A stretch of 64,000 bases of DNA, taken from NCBI GenBank assembly GCA_002943765.1, contig PQWQ01000005.1, positions 2,729,001 through 2,793,000 on the forward strand, given 5' to 3'. Below are positions 26,067 to 39,630 of the stretch, piece after piece; the stretch's first letter is position 1, and each line of letters begins with the position of its first letter. The notes under the pieces were generated by a model. The model was not told the origin of the DNA and did no database searches. It saw only the letters and a program-made list of their open reading frames with translations. The DNA is from Psoroptes ovis. Lineage: Eukaryota > Arthropoda > Arachnida > Sarcoptiformes > Psoroptidae. The translations under genes were made by a program, and so were the position numbers.

Positions 26067-26324
26067 TGATTGGATTCATAATTTACCACAAAATAATAAT
26101 AAATTCATAGTAAAATTGATTTTTCAATCATTTTTATCATTACCTTTATTATTATTATCAATTGTCAAATATATTATTATTATTGTTATTTATTTCGATA
26201 ATTTATTCACAAATCAACAAGTTATTGAATTGAATTATTGAATGTGAAATGTTTCTCTTTTCACTCATTCAATAAAAAATGGGCCATATCTAATTGAGTG
26301 AACAAAAAAAAAAAGGAAAAAAAA

Positions 26325-26394
26325 TGACCAAAGGTCCGATGACAAAGGTTAAAGATGACCATAGGTCCAATGACAAAGGTCCGAAAGGTCAAAA
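26325..26394 (+). repeat. Tandem 15-16 bp repeat, about four units, carrying AGGTCA-like half-sites
   Basis: Units start at 26325, 26340, 26356 and 26371, each of the form TGAC(C)-A-AAGG(T)CC. The last unit runs into AAAGGTCA. AGGTCA is the half-site recognised by nuclear receptors, and TGACC is its reverse-strand form. Function is inference; the tandem structure is seen directly. Confidence 0.6.
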
Positions 26395-28244
26395 GAAGAT
26401 GGTTCAATTTTTCTTTTGTATCGAATACAAAACGTTGTCATCACTCAACAGTGAATAACAATGACAATTCATAATTGAATTTTGTATTTTGGAAAAGAAA
26501 ATGAAATAAGTCTTAATTTAATAATTTATGACATTTTCCATTCTTAGACTGTAGATCGTCGTAAAACATTGTTATGGTTTATGTGTGTTGAATTGGAAAG
26601 GTGTATTAAGGTTTCAAGCATTCCAAGCAAATAAAACATGATTTATTTCGGATATTTGCTTCAAATTCATGTCCATTCATTGATTTCTATGGATTTTCAT
26701 TTGAAAATTCATTGAAATTCACCATCAAAAGTCCAATTCAAAGTCATACAAATACACATGAATTATGTATTTTTTATGTTTACGGAAATTTTCGCTCTCT
26801 TGAAAAGGGTTAATTGGTTAAGGGTTTAAGCCAGAACAGAGCAAAACTATCTTCATGACAATAAATTATCAATGAGTTCTCGAGTTTTTAAAGTTTCTCG
26901 TGGTAGGGATGGTTTCAAAGATTCTAAGGTTTCAAGTTGGTGTCATTGTCAAGGGTTCAAGTGGAGATCATACCGCTAAAAAATGAAATGAAATGAAAAT
27001 GAAAGGGTTAAAAAAGGGTTGACATGAATCATAATTCATAATTTGTTCGTGAGAATTCATTGGCAACAAAATGTCATAAATATTTCATTTATTCATCGAG
27101 CATATGTGTGCTTTGTACAAAATGTGTTTTCATTCATTCATTTTTTGATGATCGCCTTGGTGTACCACCACCAAATCATTGCCAATCATCGATTGTTTAC
27201 CCAAAAAACACTTTGTATTCAATCAGTACCAGTCGATGATGATTTGTGGCTTCGCGAATGCTCGTGCTTTGGTAAATTTCGCTGTTGAATGTCGTGATGG
27301 AACGCGGTGGTAAGACTCGATGGTGAAAATCACCAATGATCACCAATCAGCTCGAATCATTTGAAGTGTTTTGATGGAAACGAATGACATATCTTCGCAT
27401 ATTGATTGCTTGATTGCAAACAATTGTTTTGAAATAATTTTAAACAAATCAAAGATTATAATTATTAATTGTCATTATTTGATATGATTTGGCGTCAAAC
27501 ATTGATAATGATGGTTATGGTGAAATGATCGTTGAGAAATCATGAAATTAATATCATTGAAATTAATCATTAGAACATGATGAAACATACTAATTAGAAC
27601 TTGTCAAATGATGATCACTGATCATTGATTATTGAATCAAAACAAACACGAAGACAAATGGACAAATGATCAACAGGTGGACAGCAGCAGGTAGACAAAT
27701 GAATGAATTTTGCCGGGAAAAAATTGATGAATTTTTGAAATTTTTTTTTCGAAGAAAAATTCCTTAAATCTGACATATTTATTATTTTACAAATATCAAA
27801 TCAATCAAAATGTCTCACTGAATAAACAAATAAACAATGAATAAATAAATAAACAAATAAACAATGATTCACCTTTGACCGTATTTGTGTGTGTGTGTGT
27901 TACATTAATTATTTATAATATATGGGTGTATTGTAATAAGGGGCTAAGATGGAGATAGAAAAAAAGCTAAGGGGATGATGGTGGCGGGTATGAAAGAGCA
28001 CCCAAATATATCATCAAACACATATGCATCAAGCATACCTGATGGTTCATAATTTCAAGCTTTCAAGTTTTGAGGAAGATTCAATATTTTGTCTAGCCAG
28101 TTATTTTTCATAAACAACCCACGAGTTTTCATGTTTTTTGAGGCTTAGGTATGTCTATGAGGTTATGGGGCTGCATGGCTTTGTTGTGTTTTTGTAAAAT
28201 AAATAAATAAATCAAATCAAATTAATATGAATATGAATTTCATT

Positions 28245-28560
28245 AGAACATGTTCTAAAAACCTTAACGAAGCCTAAACATCATTCGAAAAATTAGTTAA
28301 AGGTACTGCAAATGTACAACTTTCCTAAGTATAAACCTCACCAAAACTTTTCAAAAAACAGTTTTATGAAAGGTTTCAACAATTGAGAGGTGATGAGCCT
28401 TCAAACCTTTGAAATAAAATCTTAAAACCTTTGAAAACCTTTAAAAATAAATCCTTTTAACCTTTGAAAAACTCTGAAAATCCCCGGTAAACTTCTAAGA
28501 AAGCTTCAAAAGTCTTAAGCTCCGTAGACATCAAGCCTCGAAAACCCTGAGCCTTATGCA
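28245..28560. repeat. Decayed repeat patch based on AACCTTTGAAA
   Basis: Variants of (A)CCTTTGAAAA occur many times between 28378 and 28470, with related AAGCCTCGAAAA and AGCCTTCAAA forms on either side. The region is less AT-biased than its surroundings and has no open frame. It may be an old satellite fragment. Confidence 0.4.
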
Positions 28561-30043
28561 ATATTTTGGGGTGGGTAAGAGGACCAAAAACCGAATAAAT
28601 TTTCCTCCTATGTGTCTACACGTGATTTATTTGTTTATTTATTTACATTGATCATTATTAGTTATTGTATTATAATCAATAGTTGTTTGTTTGTTTATGA
28701 CTTGGCCATTTGGCTGCGTTTAATTGTTTGTTTGTTTTTGTTGGTTGGGGGTGGAATGGGAGGAAGGTAAAATCTTACAAAACACCATAAATATTTAATG
28801 ATGTTCAGTTCTTCCCCCTTTCCCCCCACTCATCTACGACCATATTGCACATCAATTTATGGTTCAATTTTTTCATTAAGAGTAAAACCGGATGAAATGA
28901 TTAATTCATAAGTAAAAATGAATTTTGAAAATCGTGAATTTCATGTGATGTATTATCATCGTTATAATGATGTTTTTGGTGGCGGTGGTTGCTATGGTGG
29001 TACATGATGTTTGAGAATTATCAATGATCAAATCTTAAGATGATAATGGTGAGATATAATTACAACTTTTGAGAATTCTAAGAGGAAAATGACGATTTTT
29101 TTCTCCGATATTCGATGATCGATAATCACGAATTATTATTTCAAACCTTTGATCTGTTCTGTGATTTCATCGATTGATAATGATAATAATGATTTGATGA
29201 TCATCAAACAGGAGTGGAGAATATATGAATCGAAATATGATGATGATGAATCAATGATCTGATTCGATATGATGATAATCTTGAACGATAAATGGTAAAT
29301 TATGAATCAAAATGATTTTTTGTTTGATTTGATCTCAAAAATCATTTAAAATCATTTCGAATCGAAATAAATTAATCGAAATTCATACAGATTTCTTAAA
29401 TGACCAATTATCAGTTGGACTGACGCATATCGTATAATTATTGAATTAAATGAATCATTCGATAAAATTATTTGATCTGTTATCTCTTTGAAAATCGATT
29501 TATTTATCTATAATTTATTCATTTGAAATTAGATTAGTTTTAAATTTCAAATTGAATAAATTACATAAGAATAAGACTTCAGTGGCTGCGTGTGTGGTAT
29601 GGTATTTCATCAATGATGCATTTTGATGTAATTCATTGATTGATTAATGTTTAAATTGAATAATCATATAATTATTATCAATGCAATTAAAATGATAATT
29701 TTTATTAACCATTTCTTCATTTTTATTCATCATCAGCAGCAGCAGTATTCATCATAATTCAAAGCATTCAAAGATAATCGATCATAATAAATGTCATATT
29801 TGTTTTACAGAAAAATTGAATTGAAAACAATCTACCGACAATTAATGATTATTTTTTTTTAATTGTGGGGGACCATTTACAAATAAATAAAAAAATTATG
29901 GTGTCTAACTACAAGAATTTCAATGAAATATGACTGATAGTCTCTGTACATCAGCATTCAAATGTTGGTAAATCTCTTTGGGTGAATCATTAAATTCATT
30001 CAAATTCATCATACATCATCCCACCAACAAGTAAAAACAAATA

Positions 30044-30123
30044 TTAGGTTGTCCGAAAAGTTTTTGCCGATTTCCCAATGATTTTCTACGATATAATCGG
30101 CAAAAACTTTCCGGACAATCCAA
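30044..30123. mobile_element. MITE-like 80-bp hairpin element, strongly palindromic subfamily
   Basis: It begins TTAGGTTGTCCGAAAAGTTT and ends AAACTTTCCGGACAATCCAA, with TA on both sides. Pairing runs further inward than in other copies (TGCCGAT against ATCGGCA), leaving a loop of roughly 20 bases. Confidence 0.8.
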
Positions 30124-31072
30124 TAAAACAAACAAAAAATTCATAATTAATAATTTTGGCTGAATTTTGTGTAAATATTAAACAATCAAATTTGCTCTAT
30201 CTTCATCGAAGATGATAATTATTGGCCTCATCAAAGACTTATGAAAGACCTAAAGACGATTATCTATTTACTTATTTGACCCTGTTCGAAGATGTGGAGG
30301 GTCTACAACCAACCAACAGCCGAACAAATTGTCTTAGAACCGTCTTTGAATTGTCTTAGACAAATAAATAAACAAACAAATGAATGAATTAATGAAAAAC
30401 AAATAAACACACACCTATCATTATGATGGTGATTATGGAATTTATGATTAATTAAACAATTTCATTTGTTTTCAATAAATCATGAATTTTCAATTGTTTC
30501 GATTGATGCGAAATTCTTCCATGAATTTTTTCAAATTTAAAGGTGGATGTATGGCCACCGGAGCCTAAACACCTGAATTATCACTGAACCAACACCACCG
30601 CGTAAAACTATAACACCGTTTAATGGATTGTGTGGCCACACACGCTGTGTTTTGATCGAAGATCGTCGATCATCGAACGTCGATCATTCGATTGGGGAAA
30701 TAAAAATTTCAAATCAAATTTAATGAATGGAATTTGATTCACACACGAGGATTTTATGAATCGTAACATTTCATTGGAATTTTATTGCAATTTTTCGCAT
30801 TAAATTCAAATGAATGAAATTGAAAGAATCTCGCGGAAAATAATAAATGAAATTTTTGCCCCCAAATTCGATCGAATTGAACAAATTTTCGATGATGGTT
30901 CGTTGGTTTTGATAGTTTTTAAAATTGAGGATGGTGATGAGAAATTAATAAAAAATCACCAAAAAAAAAAAAAAATATTTGATAATAAAAATTCTATTAA
31001 GGTGTAAAATATTTGAAACATTTAAAAAATTTAAAAAATGACCAATCAAAGAAAATGACCAATTATTTGATT

Positions 31073-31160
31073 TTGAAAAGTTGTCCGAAAAGTTCTTGAT
31101 GATATTCAGTTGAATTATTATTGATTGATCAAATAAAACTTTTCGGACACTGTCTTCAAA
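31073..31160. repeat. Hairpin element, variant ends
   Basis: Arms TTTGAAAAGTTGTCCGAAAAG and CTTTTCGGACACTGTCTTCAAA pair through the core GTCCGAAAAGTT, but the outer ends read TTTGAA rather than TTAGG. Confidence 0.55.
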
Positions 31161-34100
31161 TTTCATTCTTCTAATATTTTATCGAAGACATTAAATAACG
31201 ATTTTGACACTTGTCAGCAATAAACAATCATCAACACCAAAAGGCATCCATCACCACCTATCGAATCGTTTGATTCGATTTGATTTGAATCAATTTAATT
31301 GATTAAAATTAGTATTTTGAATCAATCAAAAGACATCAATGTCTTAAATCACATTTGATCTAGATGATCTTCAGATCACCACGACGATGATAATGGAATT
31401 CAATGAAATTCTGGAATTTTATGTCTTTCATTTTTGATCAAAGACAAAATCAAAAGCCGCTTTGTATCAAGAAATTTTCAACTGAAGAAATTCAATTTCA
31501 TTCATTAAATTATTCATTTAAATCACTTTTAAGAAATCAAGTTTAACCAAATCAAATGCATACCATAAGACCTTCAAGACAAAAAGCGAATGCCTCAAGA
31601 AATTTTCAATTTTTTTTCAATTTGATTCAACAAAGAAAATCATCAGAAAATAACCAAGAATCACATGCTGTGAAATGGTCAAATAAAACTTTTTAGAAAA
31701 AAAAAATTCAACAAAATTGCAGGTAATTTCGTTGGTTTTTTTTGTTGATTTTTGTTAATTTACAAATTTTGACCAGTGTTTACAGGGGCAAAACATGAAG
31801 AAAATATCAAATTACAATCTAAACAACAACAGATAATACAAACAACCAATCGCTAAACACACGACACATGTACAAACATCGATTTCATTTGGAAACTGAT
31901 GATGATACAAAACAAACAAAAACAAGAAATTTCAATTAATTATTCCATGAATTCATTAGATTTTAAGGTTTTTGTTTCAAATTTTGATTTCATTATCTTT
32001 GTACAAATATCGAATCAATTGTAACCATAATCAAATACACGTGTTTTGTTTGTTCAAGCTTGGCGAATTGTTTTTGTGTTTGTTATTTATTATCTTCAAT
32101 TTCAATTTCTTCTATTCATTCTTTGGAAACAAATCTGTACAAATTTGTTCAAATTCGTCAAGTTCAATTTGTTCATTCATTTGTTTTCATTGTTTAACTT
32201 GAATCAATTACAATTTAATCTAATCAATCTCTGAAATCATTTTTAAAATTTATCTATTTTTTTGATTTTTCGTTTCAGTTTCTAGTGATGATGATGATCA
32301 TCAGTTTCTAGTGTTTATTTCGGTGAACATTTTTGTTCAATTCAAACCAAAACATTTGTTCAATAAAAAAGCATTTGTTTTACCAGAAATTTAAGCAGAA
32401 TCTCGAAGATTCATTATCAAGTGACATAAATTTTGTTCATGTCAAAACAGCAAATTTTACCAAATTTAAATTTTTACCTGTTGCTTCAACACAGTCGATC
32501 AACTTGCACACGCACCAGAAAATATCAAAAATTCAAATTAAACAAATGTTTAATCACATTTGATACTAATAATAATCAATTAACTTTGAATTTGCAAACA
32601 TCTGCCTTTTTCCTCGTTGCTCCCCGTTCAAATTTACAAGTGACAAGTACTGGAATCAGCCGTAATTACAAATAAATCAATTCAAAATTACGATTCAGTT
32701 TTAATTAAGTCCAAAATTCGACCAAAATTTGACTAAATTACAACCAAAATCAGGCAAAATTTCCATTGAAAAACCCTTGGACCCTGGTGGTTTGGTTCGA
32801 AAAATTTACGAAATGATTCCTATGAATTTACCTGGAATTTCTGCTCTGTTTTTGTTGTCCACAAAAAAATTAATTAATTAAGATATTTGACAACAGATAT
32901 TATCAGTTGTCACTGAGATATTTGAGGTAGAAAACATTTTGTTTCATTCATTTGTTTTTCTTCAGGTGAAAAAAAAAAATGAAAATTACACTCATATTTA
33001 CCAATTACCAATTGGTCAAAAATTTATGATCTTTTTTCAATTTTACACTGATTCGTCTTCAAAATTTATGACAAGTTTATTTTGAGTTTATTTATTTATA
33101 TTGATTTTGCCAGTTATTTTCGTCATTTTGTCGTCAAAAGGTCATAAATATTTGACAAAAAAAATGTTTGATTTTCGATAATTATAAACAGAAATCAATT
33201 GGAAATTGCTCGAAATCACAGATATTTTGCACATTTAATGGCAGCAATTGAGCGATTGCAGGTTTCTGTCTCATGAATTCCAATGAAATTGATTCATTTA
33301 TTCAATTCCATTCATTCAATCAATTGAGTTTTACCTGCGGGAAAAATAGTTAATTAATTAATTGTGTGATTCAAACAAACAAAACAAATCGAATTCAAGA
33401 ATAATTCAAAGAAATTTTCTTTGATTTATTCAATTTAATTCAATTTTTTTCAATTATATTATCATTGAACATTACTGGATTCAATGATTGGATTATGAAT
33501 TATGCGTTATGGATCTTGGATTATAATTATTTTCATTATCATGAAAATGTATTCAAAAACAGAAAAATTATGGTGGGCGATATGAATGATATGAAACAGA
33601 TTTTTTTTCTGTTGTTTTTTGAATTAAATTTCAATTTAATTCAATAAAATGTGCAGGCGTATATTATTATTATTATGAAGCAAACAGGTGGGGATTCAAA
33701 GTGTTTTAATTTGAATTTTTTTTTTTTGATTTGGTTGGGCGTAGGGGTGTGAAATAATAAACAAATGATTATTATCAATTGATAAATACAAATAAATGCC
33801 AGTTATTATTTAATCAAATGGATTTATTTGATTTTTTCATAGGAATTTTTGAATTTTCAATTTCAATTCACCAAACATTGAATGATTAATTAATTAATGA
33901 TCATAATCGTTGTTGATTTGGAAATCAATATTGAATGATGGAAAAAATATTCTTTTAATTGAATTCATTGAATTATTTTCGTTTCTCATTAATCATAGCT
34001 CTGTTGATGTTCAGTTGTGCGTGTGAATTAATAACTGAACAGCTGTTCATAATTTTCATACGAACACTATAAAGTTCTGAATTTTATTAAGAAAAAAAAT

Positions 34101-34344
34101 ATGAAAAAATTATTAATTGAAAAATGTTTCGATTTCAATTTCGATGCAATGATTCCCAAACGAGACATTTGTTGAGATTTTTCAATTTGAAAATTGGAAA
34201 TTTTCCCCTAGAATAAGATTTTCAATCTCCGCTTGCAGGAATTAAAATACATTCGAACACCACAAACATTTATTCAATAATCTTGAATAATTGAAAAATA
34301 CAAAAATGATTTTCATCATCTGTTGCATTTTTTGATTATGCACT

Positions 34345-34424
34345 TTGGTTGTCCGAAAAATTCTTGACGATTTTCAATTGCCTATTCATTGTATTTTTGG
34401 AAAAAATTTTTCGGACAGCCAAAA
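34345..34424. mobile_element. Hairpin element, 80 bases, diverged
   Basis: Arms TTGGTTGTCCGAAAAATTCT and AAATTTTTCGGACAGCCAAA are near-complementary. The TA flanks are lost. Confidence 0.62.
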
Positions 34425-35960
34425 AATACATGAATTATACAATTCATTTATTGATTAACAAAAAATTTTGAAGAATATGGTGATGAAAATGAATAATATC
34501 TTTACGAAAAACTGAAAATTATGATAATGATAAGTAATATGCATTCAATTGAAACAGAAAATTAACTCAAAAATGTAAAATTATTCAATAAACCGACTAA
34601 ATTGAATAAATGAAATTAAATCAGGAAAATTTGAAAATATAATCGAATTAATTAATTATTATTATTTAAAATTGTAATTAACACAGGTCTGTGAGAGGTA
34701 TATATCCTCTTAAATCGCATCCACATCGACACACATAAAAATGCAAAGACTATACATTTACAAATGTGTGAGTACACCTTAGTATTTTCATTTTTTCTCA
34801 CACAAATCTTTAAGGTGTATGTTTTGATGAAAGTGTCTTTATGTCTAATTGTCTAATTGTTTTTTTTCTAATTTTTCAATAGATAAGACTTGATATCTGA
34901 TAGATGTTTACCTGTTGAAAGCTTCTCAAAAAAAAACTTCCCATAAAGCTTCATTGTTTCATTGAATTTCATTAATTTTCATTATTTTTTTTTTCTTTGA
35001 ATTCATTTGATTAATTAAAAACAAAAATTTTATTTTTAATTTACGAAAAATTTCTTTCTCTGGGTTTGATAATAATAATTATAATCATAATTATGAAAAT
35101 CCAGATGAATGAAATTCATTCAACAAGAATTCTGCCATTGAAGACATATTTGTATTATTATTTTGATTTTTGAGGTGTGTGTGTTTGTGTGTTCATGTGT
35201 ATCAATGATGTTTTTATGCAATTTACAATCATTTTTAATTATTAAATTAAATTATATAACGAATTTAATTTGATTTAGTTTTATTTTTGATTAGATTCCA
35301 CTCTGAAAACATTAGAAAGATGTATCAGAATATCAAATATAATATTTTGCCGGAACTTTGACCAAAAAAATGTTTCATAATTCAAATTCAAAATTGAAAG
35401 AAACGACCTTATCCTAAAACATATACTTGATTTTAGTTTTATGTCTTTCGCTGCAAATCTTGATGCCAAATTTTCTTTCAATTCTTGACATTTCTTGAAA
35501 TTTTTTAAGATTTGATGGATTGAATTTGAATATTCACAAATTCAGATAGTAATTTGTCGAATGCTTTGTCTGATATTTGTTTAAAATAAAACAACACAAC
35601 AAACAAAACAAAACAAATAAACAAATCTCCAATTTCCATAAAATCAATTATCCGAAATTCAGATTCATTTAAATTCAAAATTGATTTGAATAATTGATTT
35701 TGGTTCGTGTGTCTTTTCTTTGATCATATTAGTTTTAGTTCGTGATACCTCCAATTGATTTTCATTTTGATTCAAATTTCCAATATCAAAAGGAACATAT
35801 TTTGACCTTTATTTTTGGCCAATTTTCAGAGGCTGTTACCTTAACATTCAGCGTTGCATTTCACGTTACTTATCATATTACTTTTCATATTCAAATTTCA
35901 AATTCACTTCCAATTTTCTTGTGTTATTTTTGCTCGAAAAGTTGTCAAATATCAGTAACC

Positions 35961-35984
35961 AGCAGCAGCAGCAGCAGCAGCAGC
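35961..35984. repeat. (AGC)8 microsatellite
   Basis: Eight perfect AGC units. This is unusual in the window, where most trinucleotide tracts are GAT/ATC or ATT. Confidence 0.9.
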
Positions 35985-38062
35985 TACAAATAACTATAAT
36001 TACAATTATTATTATTATTATTGATCATCATCATCATCAATACCTTCTGGGTGTAAAATTAACGATATTTTTTGACTGAAAATCATTTTGAGTCATTTTC
36101 TGATTGTTTCTTGAAGATCTCCAAGTGTAATTCGACTTAAAAAATCAATGAGATAAGATCTCGATTGCTTCAAGTGAAAAACAAACAAATTTCAAGTCAT
36201 TTCTTCTGACTGAAATTCTTACAAATCAATGGTCAAAATGGTTTGTTTCGTTGTTTCATTTGTTTAATTGTCTAAAATTTTGTCAATCAAAAGTGAATAC
36301 GTGAAATTTGTTTTTGAGTAGATTTCACCATTTTATGGCTACTATCATCCAAATTTAGTCCAAAAAACTTGGTTTCTTGTCGAAAATTAGTTTTTGGTCA
36401 TTATTTTTAAGCTTAAATTATGGTCAATTTATTACCGGAATCGACTCCGAAAATGAGATAATTAAGATAAGGGAATTGAATTTAATTAAAATTTTGATTT
36501 TGTTTTCTGATAAAATCTTTGTTTATCATCGGAATTATTACGTTTTTTACTTTCTGTGTAAATTACAAAATTAACTTTGACCAATAAACGAGCCAAACAG
36601 CTGCTACAGAAGCTCAAAAACGATCTCGATTGCTGACAGCAACTGCTGCTGCTGTTGATTGTGCATGGAATTTGTTCATTTGTTTATCAAAATCAAATTA
36701 TGTCACATTTGAATTAGGTTTGTTTATTTTCACATTGTCTCCGATGGAATACTCAGAAGTCCTCCGGAAATATCTGTGCAAAACCAGCGGATTTCATCCG
36801 GAAATTTCAACCTTAAATGAAATCTCTGATCATTAATCTTGAATTTTTGAAATCGCAATGAGGATTAATAGGCTAATCAGGGCAAGGTAAGACCCTAATG
36901 AAGAATAAACTTGGTGAAAACTCTGACCCTTGATACCTGTATTAAATGATGCAATATTCACATCCGAGAATTTTATTTCGGCGAAAATAAAATAAACCAA
37001 AATAAGAAAAGATCAAAGTACCGATTCATGTCTGCATCTACGTGTACCTTCATGCACCTTATTCCTCATAAGCCTTACCTTTAATTTATAAGAAATGTTA
37101 CCTTTGATTGCATCAACATTTGTGCATAGTATGATCAATCGGTGTTCAAAAATTTTAATTATTAGCATTGACAGCAATGAATCATTATTCAAAGAAATAC
37201 ATTTTTCATCAAACACAACAAAGCACACACAAGGCACTGGCGTATGCAATGGTTATACATTATGGATTGAATCGTTCACGTTAAACACCCCGACAATAAT
37301 TTACGCAGCCAAATACGCCTATTCGATTCAATTTTTTCAAATACAAATTTCATAAGTAAGGTAGTCATAAGGTAACTATTAAATCATTGAAGAATTCTCT
37401 TTCTTTTTTACATGAAAAAAAAACGCCGACAAAACTGATTAAAATTGATTTTTAAAAAAATAATAATAATAAAACAAATCTAATCAAAGGTACCACTAAT
37501 GAATTGAAAATTCAAAGATTAAACAACAAATTCGCATACAAATTGATAAAGAAATGATTATTGGTTACGATTGGGTTTTCTGGGCACCCAAAACACATTG
37601 ATGAATCGTCGTTTTCAATAATTTGCACCCGAATCGATTGGTTGAATCGTTTTATTACCTTAAGCAATAGCAAAAACATTAATAATAGCAACAGCAAGGT
37701 CCAAAGTGGTAACCCAAGTCTCTCATTTGGTCAAGGTTTTAGCCATTTGAAGAGCTCCAAAAGCTAAAACCAGCGCAGCACACAGCAAGCGAATGGGTCC
37801 ATTGTTTTCTGGTTGGTCGGTCATTGTTTTATGGGGCTTTATTGTTGCTAATTACTAGTTTTCAATGATTTTTTTTCGCCAAAGAAAAACATCATATATC
37901 ATTTTTGATGCATTGTTTGGTCCATTGTTTGGTGCATTGCTAGGTTCAATTGTTTTTTATGGCCAAAATTTGTCGACTTGGAAATACATAATAATTAAAA
38001 GATCAATATATGATAATTATTCACTTAATTAGTAATTAAAAAATATTGCAAAAGATACACAA

Positions 38063-38102
38063 TGAGATAGATAGACAGATAGACACAGAGAGAGAGAGAG
38101 AT
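38063..38102. repeat. GATA/GACA and (GA)n simple repeat
   Basis: ATAG/ACAG units followed by about eight GA units. Confidence 0.8.
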
Positions 38103-39546
38103 AATTAATGATAAAGTTCATTAATTATTCATTCATTCATTGGGTGGAATTTGGAAGGTTTGATCGGAATCACTTCGGATCTGGATGAATGGATGAATTT
38201 CAAATGGATTTTTGTGAAAATTTTAAGAAAAATTCCGAAATAATTACTAATCTTACTGATCAATTTCCGATAATTATTAATTTTCATGAATAATTTCACA
38301 TTTTTAATGCATAATTTCTACAAAAAACAAATCGTTTATCACCCAGAAGTTCAATTTGAATTTGACTTTGTCCGTTCGTAACTATTTTGAAATATTCGAA
38401 ATGATTCAAACGATTTGAACGATTCAAATATTATAAAACTTAGAACTCGTGCTAAATTTACTTTCAACTAATGAATGGTTCAATTTTTATCATCTGATTA
38501 TCAAATTTAAATTGAATGCTTTGATTGTTGAGTTGTAATCGCATTAATATCATGATCATCATCTGATGATGATACATCTGGTAATCATACTCAAGGATCA
38601 CACTGATAACTGATTTAAAATATGTCATTGAAATGTGTTGCTGCTGTCATTATTTCATTACACGATCGGTACTTTGTTTGATCAAACAATATTTTTGACC
38701 AATTTTCCGATTTACATCATTTTATTCATAATACTAATGTAATAATGCTGCAATCTGGTCCAAATCGATGATCATCATCATCAAACAAATCATTCGGTCA
38801 GTCAGTCATTCAGTCAAATCATTCAAATCAGTCAAATCAAATATTTGAACAAATTATACACAAGAAAAGTAAAACGACCAGTCACATATTCACAAGTCAA
38901 TCATTTTTCCAAGTGCTCCAGATTTCCAGATTTTTTTCTGGTGCTTTATGGACCAATGTTTTATGATTAATTTAAACAAAACATTTTATTATTTGATCAC
39001 AATAAACAAATTATTTGCTGGTGCTTTGTACCCCCAGAACAAAAATGATTTTTTCTGAATGAAAATCTGCCCGTTTATCAATTGATTTCGTTGATTTTTG
39101 GCCATAATTTGTTGACATTTGCTTGTAATATTTACATAATTTCCAATCATTGTTTGGAGTACGTGTTCATCTGGCTATGTGCTAAGCGGTGTGTATGTGT
39201 GTGTTCTGCTAAATCCAATTGTCATCAATGCAAATCATTTGGGTGTAAAATTCTCTGTAAAGATCGAAGCTTAACGAAGCTTTTGACGTTATGTCAATAC
39301 GTGTTAATGTGTGTTGATGTGTCTGTATGTAGGTTTAAGTACGTGTATCCAGTACAACACGTGTAACAACAAATAAACAAATCAAAATACAAACACTTAG
39401 GGATTTTTCCATTCATTCATTCATTGATTTGATTTGAATGATTTTTCGGAAATCTTTTTGAATGATTTTTCGTTTGTTGATTGGGCAGATGTGTGAAATT
39501 ATTCATCAAAAATTATTAATTTGAATTTTGAATTTAAATGAGTGAC

Positions 39547-39630
39547 CAAAGGTAGTCCGGAAAGTTTTTGCGGGTTTCTTGGCCGTTTTCAATAAGTTTT
39601 ATCAGACCGAATTTTCCAGACAGCTCAAAT
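39547..39630. repeat. Degenerate hairpin element
   Basis: Left arm AAAGGTAGTCCGGAAAGTTT and right arm GAATTTTCCAGACAGCTCAA retain the family core in both arms, with several mismatches. Confidence 0.5.

Larger units (their letters stand above)
19550..31999. other. AT-rich gene desert, part 2
   Basis: No gene was recognised with confidence. The stretch contains a poly(T) tract at 21830-21855, TG microsatellites (24559-24584 and 25845-25864), hairpin elements at 22146, 22738, 30044 and 31073, a four-unit 15-16 bp tandem repeat at 26325-26394, a separate inverted repeat at 26021-26066, and a decayed repeat patch at 28245-28560. A 71-base exon candidate lies on the minus strand at 23641-23711. 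A small GC hairpin (AGGTGCC..GGCGCCT) lies at 20731-20749. Confidence 0.5.

Noticed and set aside
27043..27288. 81-codon frame with a less AT-rich end (V-D-D-D-L-W-L-R-E-C) before a GTAAAT donor
   Set aside because: Considered as a micro-exon, but no partner exon or family was recognised; kept out for lack of support.
35742..35993. 83-codon frame ending in a Ser run
   Set aside because: The Ser run is the (AGC)8 tract; the rest shows no motif, acceptor or conservation clue.
39082..39366. Cys-rich 94-codon plus-strand frame
   Set aside because: The Cys come largely from TGTGTG simple sequence. There is no signal peptide, acceptor or family spacing.
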